DNA of 38,058 nt from Thermoflexia bacterium (GTDB taxonomy: Bacteria > Chloroflexota > Anaerolineae > B4-G1), in contig DUEK01000013.1 of NCBI GenBank assembly GCA_011192155.1, positions 1-38,058 on the forward strand, in the 5' to 3' direction. Both the position numbers and the translations under genes were made by a program. This document shows, in pieces, positions 8,055 through 16,083 of this stretch. The first letter of the stretch is position 1. Each line of letters starts with the position of its first letter. The notes under the pieces were generated by a model. It was not told the DNA's origin and did not search any database. It worked only from the letters and a program-made list of their open reading frames with translations.

Positions 8055-8483
8055 TCAGAGATGCACCATTTGAGCTTGTTGCACCAACTCTCGAATGGTA
8101 TCCCGAAATTGAACGATGTCGAGCCCTTGGGGAGGATTTTTGAAGGTAAACACCTCGGCTCCAATCTGTTGGACGTGCGTCTCGGTACCTGGCGGAGCAT
8201 AGCCCGTCATCACAAGAACACACGTCCTGAGACCCGCTGTCTTGATCTCTTGGAGGAGTTCTAGTCCCTGAATATCATAGCGACGCTCGTCAAGTAGCCG
8301 GATGTCCAGAATAGCAACGTCGAAATCTTTCGTCAATAGGAGCGCACGGGCTTCGTCCAGGCTACTCGATGTCTGCACCTGGTGACCATCCGCTTGCAGC
8401 AACTCGTCCAGGGTCTCGCGCCAGTTTTTCTGATCGTCAACGATCAGGATTAGCCCCTGTGAAGATGGTGTAGCCAGATTCAT
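8055..8483 (-). CDS. Single-domain CheY-like response regulator
   Basis: 142 residues, consisting of a receiver domain only. It has the complete phosphorylation site: Asp16-Asp17 in LIVDDQKNW, acceptor Asp60 in VAILDIRL, Thr93 in VMTGY and Lys115 in TFKNPP. No DNA-binding or other output domain follows. AGGAG lies 6 bases before the ATG and overlaps the end of the kinase gene (3-bp gap), so the pair is almost certainly co-translated and the kinase is the likely phosphodonor. Output must go through protein contact, most plausibly with the degenerate-receiver EAD protein encoded 35 bp downstream. Confidence 0.9.
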   Translation of the reverse strand: MNLATPSSQGLILIVDDQKNWRETLDELLQADGHQVQTSSSLDEARALLLTKDFDVAILDIRLLDERRYDIQGLELLQEIKTAGLRTCVLVMTGYAPPGTETHVQQIGAEVFTFKNPPQGLDIVQFRDTIRELVQQAQMVHL

Positions 8484-8486
8484 GTC

Positions 8487-10298
8487 TTACTCCTTCAATC
8501 GTTTGGCAGCAGGCAACCGGATATGCACCGTGGTCCCTTTGCCTACCTCGCTGTCTACAGTAATCTCCCCACCCAGCGACTCGACCGTGTTCTTGGTCCG
8601 CCATAGTCCGTAGCCCAAGCTCGATCCTTTTGTAGTATAAAAGAGGTCAAAGATGTTATGTAGCACATCCTCTGGGATCCCATATCCTTCGTCTTTTACT
8701 TCGATCTCGACCCATCCTTCACCGATTTTGTCCTGCTTATATGCTGTAGAGATATCAAATCGGCCTCCCGTATTGACCATAGCTTCGATTGCATTCGTGG
8801 TCACGTCACGAATTGCTTCTTCTAGTTCGGCCTCGATGCCCAACACCGGTGGCAACTCGGTCTCCAGGTGTTCATCATAAACTTTTACAAAGTCCGGGGT
8901 TTGAAGGCGAATTTCTCTAACGATGGTTGCGACCAAATCGTGCACATCGATGAGTTGAGGTTGCGGTATCTCTTGGGTAGATTCCTGTAGGCGTTGGCTT
9001 GCCATGAGGAGTTCGTTGGTGTCGTCCATAATTCCCTTCAGGTGGCGGCGCAATGATCGCCGTGCCTCGGGATATTTATCGCTCAGTATCTCGCGAATGC
9101 GTTGTACTCGGATCGGAATTGTCCCGGCCATATTGTTGATTCTATGCACAAAGTCTGCTGCCATATTGGACATAGTGCGGACTCGCTCCAGTTGGCGGAT
9201 CTTGTCCTGTGCCTCTTCTAGAATGCGGATCGTTTTGCGTTGGTCGGCATACAGCCTGGCGTTCTCAATCGCCACTGCTGCCTGACCAGCAATCGTCTGC
9301 AGCACCTCCTCATCATCCTTGTCGTAGACGTTCTCGTACTCGTCATTGCGCAAGACCACCACGCCCAGCACCTTGTTCCCCACCATCATCGGCACGCCCA
9401 TCCACGATCTGGGGGTCTTACCGATGTATTCTGTGGCGATAGTTTTGTATGCCTTTTCGACGTCAGACGGACGGTACGGCAGTTTAGTGCGAATGACGTA
9501 TTCGGTCAGCCCGTGTCCAGCCTTGCGCGGCTCCCATCCCTTTTCGTGCTCCGTGTCCACCTGCCGTTTGTTATCCATCGCCAGCCCAAAGCGCACCGTC
9601 CCATGGATGACGCTTTCCTCCGGCTTCTCTGAATTGTATTCATCTGGTTGCTCTGAATCCGGCTCGTACAGAGCAATGTACATGTCGCTGGTGTCCATCA
9701 GCAGGCTGGCTTGCTCGTAGATTAATTCCAGAATCTCCTGTTCACTCAGCCGGATGCCCAATGTCAATCGTCGCCCTACTTCGTTCACGGCGCGCAGATT
9801 GGCGATCTTACGCTCCAGCCGCTCGTGCAGCCGCACGTTCTCGATTGTCAGGGCCGTCTGGCGCGCTATGGTGGAAAGCACACGAACCCCACTATTGCCA
9901 AAGGCTCGGGCCTTGTACCTGTTTTCGACCACAAGGGTACCAATCACCCGGCCCTCGACGGTCATAGGAACGCCCAGCCAGGACAATGGGAGCTTACCAC
10001 CATCCGGCCAGTATCTTATTCCTTCACCTTCGAGCCTTTTCCTCAGGTCGCGTTCAAAGAGCAGTGGCGCTTTCTGTTCAATGGCACGGTCAGGTAACCA
10101 AGCATGTCCTTGATATGGTCGGGGTATCCAGGAAGCCTGATCCGTCTCTGCCATGTTGCCACTGTCCACGACCAACGGGAATTCGAGTTCCGCTTTCACC
10201 GGGTCATACAGTGCAACGTAAAACCGATCCACTTCCAACAGCCGCTGCACTCCTTTGTTGACCGACATCAGGATGTTTATGATTCTCTCAGTAGCCAT
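8487..10298 (-). CDS. Cytoplasmic GAF-GAF sensor histidine kinase
   Basis: 603 residues without membrane segments. GAF1 covers ~1-155 (ends RQTALTIENVRLHERL), GAF2 ~165-350 (ends QAAVAIENARLY), the dimerisation/phosphotransfer helix ~372-460 with phospho-acceptor His385 in FVHRINNMAGTIP, and the HATPase domain ~475-600 (DVTTNAIEAM N-box, DEGYGIPEDV, then SLGYGLWRTKNTVESLGG). The H-box is atypical, HRINN rather than HExxTP. GAF2 is about 80 percent identical by eye to the seventh GAF of the 1255-residue protein upstream, so the two share a recently copied sensor module. A G-rich site precedes the ATG. The probable partner is the response regulator 3 bp downstream. The ligand is unknown. Confidence 0.92.
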   Translation of the reverse strand: MATERIINILMSVNKGVQRLLEVDRFYVALYDPVKAELEFPLVVDSGNMAETDQASWIPRPYQGHAWLPDRAIEQKAPLLFERDLRKRLEGEGIRYWPDGGKLPLSWLGVPMTVEGRVIGTLVVENRYKARAFGNSGVRVLSTIARQTALTIENVRLHERLERKIANLRAVNEVGRRLTLGIRLSEQEILELIYEQASLLMDTSDMYIALYEPDSEQPDEYNSEKPEESVIHGTVRFGLAMDNKRQVDTEHEKGWEPRKAGHGLTEYVIRTKLPYRPSDVEKAYKTIATEYIGKTPRSWMGVPMMVGNKVLGVVVLRNDEYENVYDKDDEEVLQTIAGQAAVAIENARLYADQRKTIRILEEAQDKIRQLERVRTMSNMAADFVHRINNMAGTIPIRVQRIREILSDKYPEARRSLRRHLKGIMDDTNELLMASQRLQESTQEIPQPQLIDVHDLVATIVREIRLQTPDFVKVYDEHLETELPPVLGIEAELEEAIRDVTTNAIEAMVNTGGRFDISTAYKQDKIGEGWVEIEVKDEGYGIPEDVLHNIFDLFYTTKGSSLGYGLWRTKNTVESLGGEITVDSEVGKGTTVHIRLPAAKRLKE

Positions 10299-10337
10299 AG
10301 ATGCCCCCTTCTTGCGTGGGATGGGCTAACTCAACAA

Positions 10338-11714
10338 CTAATTTGCTCCCACTACTGCCCGTCGCCATCGCGCGTGCGCCGCCCGATACGCTTGCTGGCT
10401 AAACCGGACCTGCCTTTGTGTCAATATGACTTCCAGCAATGGCTCCGGAACGCCATGCCGTTTCTCAAGGTCCAGCATGTCCTCGCCGCTGATGTGCCTC
10501 TTGCCTTGCCTCGTCAACAAACGATCAAGTTGACGGCGACCCGCTTGCAACGTGCGCTCAAATCGTCCTCTCTCGTCAGTTACATATTCCAATAATTTGT
10601 TTTGAGCGGACGAAAGCCGAGGATGTTGGTCTGTGTAGAGGTCCAGCGTAGACTCAACCAGAGACCGGATAAAGGCCGGATCCGGGATATCCAAAAGCTT
10701 CTGGCTGGTCAGCATCTCTCTCACCAATTTGCGCATCAGGCGGGCACGCCCCCCCTTGCCCGGCGGCGGAGCGCCATCGGCCACCAGAAACAGGAGGGCG
10801 CGGATGTGATCCACCAGAATGCGCTCGTGCCTGATACGGTCGGCTACCGGCAAGGCCTGCGCTTGGGTAAAGTCGCGCACGTGCTCGATCAGGGGCTGGA
10901 CGCTGTCAATCTCGAAAACCGAGGACGCTCCCTGCAATAGCATCGCTACCCGTTCCGTGCCCACCACCGTCTCGGTGAACGGCTCCTCCAACGGCTTTAC
11001 GATGGCGGTATCGTCGTCTATGTGCAGCGTGATAAAGAGCGTATTCAGGAACTCGACGAACCGCCCACAACCACAGCCAGGGCAGCACGTGGCCCCGCAA
11101 CTCAGATGCGCGCCCCGGTCAAAGAACACTTCTGTATTCGGGCCACACTTGGGCACGTGCTCCGCACCCACCACGCTGGCGCCTTGCTTCCAGAAATTGT
11201 GCTCAGCACCCAATCCTACGATGCGATCAGGAGGCACGCCCGCTCTGCGCCAGGCCTGGTACGTCTCTAGGTCCGGTCCAAAGGTGTGTCCCGCCACCTC
11301 GTCACCGGCAAAATAGGTCACCCATAGCGAATCGGGATGGAAGCCATACGCCTTCGTCAAGAGTCCCCATATCCGGGCGATGGTGTCCCGCTTGCTCACT
11401 GGCCCAAAGGTGAACGCCCCAGGCATCTGGAACAAACTGAGGTGAATGTCGCTCTCCCCCACGTTGACCAGATCAAAGTAACGGAAACAGTTCTGCAACA
11501 GGGCGTAGCGATCCCCAACTCTGCCTCCCCTGAGCATCGCTGACGTCTCAACCTGAGCCAATCCCGCGCTCATCACAAACGACATCGGCACGGACGGATC
11601 CAGCAGCGAACTGCCCGGTATGACCTCGTACCCATCAGCCTGATAGTATTCCAGAAAACGTTGTCCTACTTTAGCCGAGTCAAGTGCCTGCCTGGTTGGT
11701 TTCACGGTGAGCAT
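10338..11714 (-). CDS. Orphan alanyl-tRNA-synthetase-like protein lacking editing and C-Ala domains
   Basis: 458 residues. It has the class II AlaRS catalytic core: FVMSAGLAQVETSAMLRG, motif 2 QNCFRYFDLVNVG with Arg78, HLSLFQMPGAFTFG, GLGAEHNFWKQG, CGPNTEVFFD, RFVEFLNTLF, and motif-3-like ETVVGTERVAMLLQG with Arg255. The AlaRS tRNA-binding helical region follows (LVDHIRALLFLVADGAPP). It ends where full-length AlaRS would begin the editing domain. The length matches the E. coli N-terminal 461-residue fragment, known to be active as a monomer. A Cys-rich insert (CGATCCPGCGCG, 206-217) after the catalytic strand could bind metal; it is not usual for AlaRS. It sits between sensor genes in the operon, so a housekeeping role is unlikely; alanyl transfer to another acceptor, or stress sensing, are possibilities. 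Activity is unproven. Confidence 0.85.
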   Translation of the reverse strand: MLTVKPTRQALDSAKVGQRFLEYYQADGYEVIPGSSLLDPSVPMSFVMSAGLAQVETSAMLRGGRVGDRYALLQNCFRYFDLVNVGESDIHLSLFQMPGAFTFGPVSKRDTIARIWGLLTKAYGFHPDSLWVTYFAGDEVAGHTFGPDLETYQAWRRAGVPPDRIVGLGAEHNFWKQGASVVGAEHVPKCGPNTEVFFDRGAHLSCGATCCPGCGCGRFVEFLNTLFITLHIDDDTAIVKPLEEPFTETVVGTERVAMLLQGASSVFEIDSVQPLIEHVRDFTQAQALPVADRIRHERILVDHIRALLFLVADGAPPPGKGGRARLMRKLVREMLTSQKLLDIPDPAFIRSLVESTLDLYTDQHPRLSSAQNKLLEYVTDERGRFERTLQAGRRQLDRLLTRQGKRHISGEDMLDLEKRHGVPEPLLEVILTQRQVRFSQQAYRAAHARWRRAVVGAN

Positions 11715-11750
11715 ACCTGGGATCCCCCTGTTGGATTCGCGAACTTTTCG

Positions 11751-14700
11751 CTACGCCACATCGAGCAATGTGCTTTCGCTGAGTTCCTCTGCCAGTTCCC
11801 GGAGAGTATCCAATTCCTGGACCCGTTGTTCCAGTTGCTGGACGAGCCGGGCGTTTTGGAGGGCTATAGCCGATTGGCTGGCGATTGTCTGGAGCACATC
11901 CTCGTCATCCTTGTCATAGACGTTCTCGTACTCGTCATTGCGCAAGACCACCACGCCCAGCACCTTGTTCCCCGCCATCATCGGCACGCCCATCCAAGAT
12001 TTGGGAATCTTGCCTATGTAATCTTGAGCAATGGTTTTGTACGCCAGCTTGACGTCGGATGGACGTAATGATTGTCTGGTGCGAATGACGTATTCCGTCA
12101 GCCCGCGCCCTGCCTTGCGTGGCCCCCATCCCTCTTCGTGCTCTACGTCCACCCGCCGCTTGTTGTCTCTTGCCAACCCAAAGCGCACAGTCCCATGGAT
12201 GATGCTCTGTTCAGGCTTCTCTCGATTGTATTCATCTGGCTGCTCGGGGTCTGGCTCATATAACGCGATGTACATGTCGCTGGTGTCCATCAACTGGGTC
12301 GCTTGTTCGTGGATCAACTCTAGGATTTGCTCCTCGCTCAGGCCAATGCTGGAAGTCAATATTTGGCCTACTTCGTTCACAGCACGCAAGTCCTTGACCT
12401 TCCGATTTGCTAACCAGTCCAACTGCTCGTACAATCTGGCATTTTCGATGGCAATCGCGGCGTGGCTCGCCAATATGGATAACAACTCCTTCTCGTACTC
12501 GCTAAACTCGTGCGGCTCGGAGTCATTTAAGAAGAGGACCCCAATGGTCTCCTCCTCGACTTTCAAGGGCGTACCGATGATAGCCCTGGCTCCCTTCTGT
12601 GCCATAGCTGGATTGACACGTTCGTCCTTTCCGATATCCGACACGGCTATTGTTTTGCCAGTGCTGACGGTTGTCCAAGTCATACCCTTCTTCTGAGACA
12701 ACCGAGGGGGGAGGTGCCCAAACCCCCCGGGAATTTCGTATGAACGGGTGATAGTTTGCTTGGTCTCGTCAACCAGATGGATGACACCAGAATCCGTCCC
12801 GGTCAGTTGCATAGCACCTCTTATGATCAGGCCCAAAGTCTCTTCTACATTGAGCGTCGCACTGATCTTCGCGCTGACTTGCTGGAGAAGGTTCATCGCA
12901 TCTGCCCGATCTCGCTCCTTCTCAAAGAGGCCAGCGTTCTCAATGGCGATTGCTGCTTGTTCCGCCAGCATGGTCAATATGGCTTTTTCGTCGGCCGTGA
13001 ACTTGTGTTGCTCAAAGGTGTTGACGAAAAGCACGCCGAGGGCGTGATCCCTCAGTTTCAATGGAACACCAATAACTGACTTTACCTTACTGCGGGCTAG
13101 TGCCTGGGAAACGCGCTTGCTCTGGGGAACATTGAGAATCTCAACGATTTGACCTGTGCTGAATGCTTTCCAAGTCAGTCCTGTCTTCTCAGAGAACCTT
13201 GAGAAAATCAGCCCAAACTTTTCTGGAAACTCGTACGACTGGATGATCTCTCGCCCGGCTTGGTCAAAGAGGTGAATGACACTGGTAGCATCCGTCCTCG
13301 TCAATTGCACGGCACCTTCCGCAATGAGAGGCAGGGATTCCTCTATGGACGTTACTGCACTGATCGTTGCACTAACTCTCTGGAGCAGATCAAGGGTATC
13401 GGCTCGTTGTTGCTCCTGCTTTAGGAGATCAGCATTGTAGATGGCAATTCCCGCCTGCACAGACAGCGTATTCAGCAACCGTTGGTCGTTTCCATCGAAG
13501 GCGGCCACCCGATCCTGATCCGCAGAGATCACCCCAATAACCTTCCCTTCCACTCGTAAAGGAGCCAATACCATAGATCGAGGAGCGCCCGGTTTGGCCG
13601 TCATACCCGGTGAGAAACGTGGGTCTTTGCTGGCATCAGTCACCAGAGCCGAAGTGCCCTTCTGTGCTACCCACCCAGCGAGTCCCTCTCCCAAATGGAA
13701 ACGGCGCCCCTCTATTAACTCAAAAGGCACACCATCTGTGGCCTGGGGCGCCAATACTTGATTGTCGTCTAACACAAACAAAGTACAGTGAGTAGTTCCC
13801 AGTGTCGTGCGGGTTGCTTCTACGATGGCCTGGAATATCTCTTGACGATCCAGCAATGTGCTGATCTGGCCTACAACCCGGTTCAGCATCTCTAATCCCT
13901 CTGCCCATCTCCGCAAGTCTTTATGGAGACGTGCATTCTGAATAGCAATGGCAGCCAAACCGGCAAAGCGTTCAAGTAGCTCAACGTCGGTGTCATTGAA
14001 AGGTCTCTGACCACTGGCATCTGAGACAGCCAGGACGGCTACAACCTTGCCTGCTTCCTGAACAGGGACATCAATGACGTTCTCGACCAGGCCTGCTAGG
14101 TTTTCCTCGTCGAAAATTGCTGCATGCTGAGCCCATTCAGGATAGTTGTTGACGTATTTGGCCCTGCCTGTTTTTATGACCTCGCCGACTAGGCCTTCGT
14201 TGAAATCTAGTTCTACTCCTACTAGATCTGGATTGGGGCTGTATTCGATGGTAGCTTTCTGTGTTTCATAGTCGCACCACCAATATGCAGCTCCGATGCC
14301 TTCGTGACCTTCACCGGCCATCAGCATGGCGGCTCGTCTGATGATCGCGGGCATAAGTTTTTCCAGGTCTAGTCGCTGGACGATGTTGAGGGACGTTTCG
14401 TGCAGAACATCCAGTAACTTGAGTCTGCCTTTGTTTTCTTCATAGAGTCGGGCGTTCTGAATGGCAGTTGCTGCCTGATTTGCCAATGTCGTCAGTAACT
14501 CTTTCTCGTAATCAGTGAATTCGTGCAACTCGGAATCATTCAAGAAAAGGACGCCGATGGTCTGATTCTCGACTTTCAAAGGCATACCGATGATGGCCAT
14601 GGCTCCCTTCTCTGCCATAGCTGGGTTGACACGCTCGTCCTCTGTAACATCCGATACGGTTATTGTTTTCCCCGTGCTGACAACTGCCCAAGTCATACCT

Positions 14701-15518
14701 TTCTTCTGAGACAGTCGCGGGGGAAGATGTCCAAAACCTTCGGGGACTTCGTATGAACGGGTGACGGTTTGCTTGGTCTCGTCAACCAGATGGATGACAC
14801 CAGAGTCCGTCCGGGTCAGTCGCATAGCATTTCTTATGATCAGGCCCAAAGTCTCTTCTACATTGAGAGTCATACTGATCTTTGCGCTGACTTGTTGGAG
14901 AAGGTCCATCGCGTCTGTTCGTTGTTGCATTTGTGCAAAGAGACTGGCGTTGTGAATGGCAATGGCCGCTTGGGTGGCTATGAGTTCAATAATCTTCCGT
15001 TCCTTGCTCTGAAAAGCGTGGCGAGTCCGATAGTTGACAAAGAGTACTCCAACTCTCTCCTTGCCCGCCCTCAGAGGCACCGCTACCGACGAGACGATGC
15101 CCTCGCGAAGAAGGAAATCCCCCAGCTTTCCTTCTTTTCGAGGCCATTCTCCCATCAACCGGGACCAGTCCCTTCTGGCGTCGGGTGCATAGAAGGGTCT
15201 CTTTCTTCTTTTGCTGAGCATCTTGAACACGGCAGATTCTTTGTGCGGCCGTATGCGACCTCTTTCCCTCAGAACGTCGGGATGTCGAATGTCTCCCCAG
15301 ACAACGGGTGGCACGTTGACATCCTTCGTTTCCTCGTGATACTCGTACAAGACAATGATATCTGCCCCTGTAACGGTCCCCGCGATTTCGGCAATCTGCT
15401 TTAGAAAGCCTTCGAGGTCCCGAACTAGAATCAGTGACTGACCAACCTCAAGAAGCTTCTCCAAGGTCGCGAAACTGACGAAATCCTGCTTCTGCTGTCT
15501 GCCATCTCTCGCTGACAT
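11751..15518 (-). CDS. Giant sensor protein made of seven tandem GAF domains, no output domain
   Basis: 1255 residues. Start is the ATG at 15518 because AGGAGGAGG lies 3 bases upstream; an in-frame ATG at 15560 has no such site and lies inside the structured leader. Seven GAF domains of ~170 residues each end in the recurring QAAIAIxNARL helix (around residues 190, 370, 550, 720, 900, 1075, 1240), joined by short coiled-coil linkers (e.g. RTDAMDLLQQVSAKI). There is no kinase, cyclase, receiver, DNA-binding or membrane part. GAF2 and GAF6 are near-duplicates, and GAF7 closely matches GAF2 of the downstream kinase. It is the first gene of the operon, 36 bp before the AlaRS-like gene. I infer a multivalent cytoplasmic small-molecule or redox sensor that works through heteromers with the kinase. 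The ligands are unknown. Confidence 0.9.
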   Translation of the reverse strand: MSARDGRQQKQDFVSFATLEKLLEVGQSLILVRDLEGFLKQIAEIAGTVTGADIIVLYEYHEETKDVNVPPVVWGDIRHPDVLRERGRIRPHKESAVFKMLSKRRKRPFYAPDARRDWSRLMGEWPRKEGKLGDFLLREGIVSSVAVPLRAGKERVGVLFVNYRTRHAFQSKERKIIELIATQAAIAIHNASLFAQMQQRTDAMDLLQQVSAKISMTLNVEETLGLIIRNAMRLTRTDSGVIHLVDETKQTVTRSYEVPEGFGHLPPRLSQKKGMTWAVVSTGKTITVSDVTEDERVNPAMAEKGAMAIIGMPLKVENQTIGVLFLNDSELHEFTDYEKELLTTLANQAATAIQNARLYEENKGRLKLLDVLHETSLNIVQRLDLEKLMPAIIRRAAMLMAGEGHEGIGAAYWWCDYETQKATIEYSPNPDLVGVELDFNEGLVGEVIKTGRAKYVNNYPEWAQHAAIFDEENLAGLVENVIDVPVQEAGKVVAVLAVSDASGQRPFNDTDVELLERFAGLAAIAIQNARLHKDLRRWAEGLEMLNRVVGQISTLLDRQEIFQAIVEATRTTLGTTHCTLFVLDDNQVLAPQATDGVPFELIEGRRFHLGEGLAGWVAQKGTSALVTDASKDPRFSPGMTAKPGAPRSMVLAPLRVEGKVIGVISADQDRVAAFDGNDQRLLNTLSVQAGIAIYNADLLKQEQQRADTLDLLQRVSATISAVTSIEESLPLIAEGAVQLTRTDATSVIHLFDQAGREIIQSYEFPEKFGLIFSRFSEKTGLTWKAFSTGQIVEILNVPQSKRVSQALARSKVKSVIGVPLKLRDHALGVLFVNTFEQHKFTADEKAILTMLAEQAAIAIENAGLFEKERDRADAMNLLQQVSAKISATLNVEETLGLIIRGAMQLTGTDSGVIHLVDETKQTITRSYEIPGGFGHLPPRLSQKKGMTWTTVSTGKTIAVSDIGKDERVNPAMAQKGARAIIGTPLKVEEETIGVLFLNDSEPHEFSEYEKELLSILASHAAIAIENARLYEQLDWLANRKVKDLRAVNEVGQILTSSIGLSEEQILELIHEQATQLMDTSDMYIALYEPDPEQPDEYNREKPEQSIIHGTVRFGLARDNKRRVDVEHEEGWGPRKAGRGLTEYVIRTRQSLRPSDVKLAYKTIAQDYIGKIPKSWMGVPMMAGNKVLGVVVLRNDEYENVYDKDDEDVLQTIASQSAIALQNARLVQQLEQRVQELDTLRELAEELSESTLLDVA

Positions 15519-15533
15519 TTGCCTCCTCCTGCT

Positions 15534-15618
15534 AAGAAACAGCTTTTTTGAAAAATCCAAAACCCCGTCCCCGCTGTTTCTTGTAGCGTGAAGGACGCCG
15601 CAGGGGTTTTGGACGCTA
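15534..15618 (-). promoter_or_regulatory. Interlocking inverted-repeat leader (attenuator- or pseudoknot-like) before the 7xGAF gene
   Basis: Read on the - strand, arm A (TCCAAAACCCC, 15613-15603) pairs perfectly with A' (15566-15556), which is followed by TTTTTC. Arm B (AAGAAACAGC, 15582-15573) pairs perfectly with B' (15543-15534), just before the ribosome site at 15530-15522. The order A-B-A'-B' means the two stems interlock. A third short pair, TAGCGT/ACGCTA (15618-15613 and 15589-15584), lies between. A-A' plus the T-run resembles a terminator and B-B' an alternative or pseudoknot stem. Confidence 0.6.
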
Positions 15619-15673
15619 ACAAGAACGAAACGAAAATCAGTTCGTAGCGACCTATCTATTTCAGGGAAACTGG

Positions 15674-15915
15674 TTACCTTTCCACCGGCAACATATCAAA
15701 CGGCACATTTCCCCTACTCTCGATTACTTTGGAGAAGGGGATTGTAGACACTTCGAAGCCAAGTTGGAGCAACCGTTCGTTCATAGAAGGTTCTCCACGA
15801 CAGAGATCACAAAGATAGAGATTGAGGGGTGAAGCATAGGGGCGCGAGGGAGCGGACAGAAGCCAAGCTCTTTGTAGTAATCCACAAAGCGCCGCCGAAT
15901 CTCGCTAGAGTTCAT
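15674..15915 (-). pseudogene. Decayed start of a second AlaRS-like gene plus unrelated short frame
   Basis: ATG at 15915 follows an AGGA site by 8 bases and encodes 44 residues (stop TGA at 15781). The first ~33 (SSEIRRRFVDYYKELGF..PLPRAPMLHPS) align with residues ~12-41 of the operon's AlaRS-like protein (SAKVGQRFLEYYQADGYEV..SSLLDPS), that is, the conserved AlaRS N-terminus. The similarity then stops. The overlapping frame from ATG 15784 encodes 36 residues (ERLLQLGFEVSTIPFSKVIE..) up to TAA at 15674; it resembles a C-terminal fragment of something else that I cannot name. I infer a deletion remnant. A functional leader peptide is the alternative. Confidence 0.5.
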
Positions 15916-16083
15916 ACTGGGGATCCTTTACAACTGCCTACACAACGGAGACGTTCATAGAATAGCACATTTCTCTGAAGCGTGCAAGTCGTTTTGGCCT
16001 CAACCTCCGTTGTCATTCTAGTGTATCTGTGTAGATTCAGGCCAGCCGACGATAGACGATGAAAGATGCTGCGAAAACCAGCC
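15916..16083. other. Spacer between the TPR gene and the AlaRS-like remnant
   Basis: No coding frame or strong hairpin is seen. The stretch presumably holds the promoter of the GAF operon or of the remnant, but no convincing -35/-10 pair was recognised. Confidence 0.4.

Noticed and set aside
15519-15673. T-box leader controlling the AlaRS-like operon
   Set aside because: No UGGNACCGCG-type antiterminator sequence or specifier-loop pattern is seen on the - strand; only the interlocking stems are supported.
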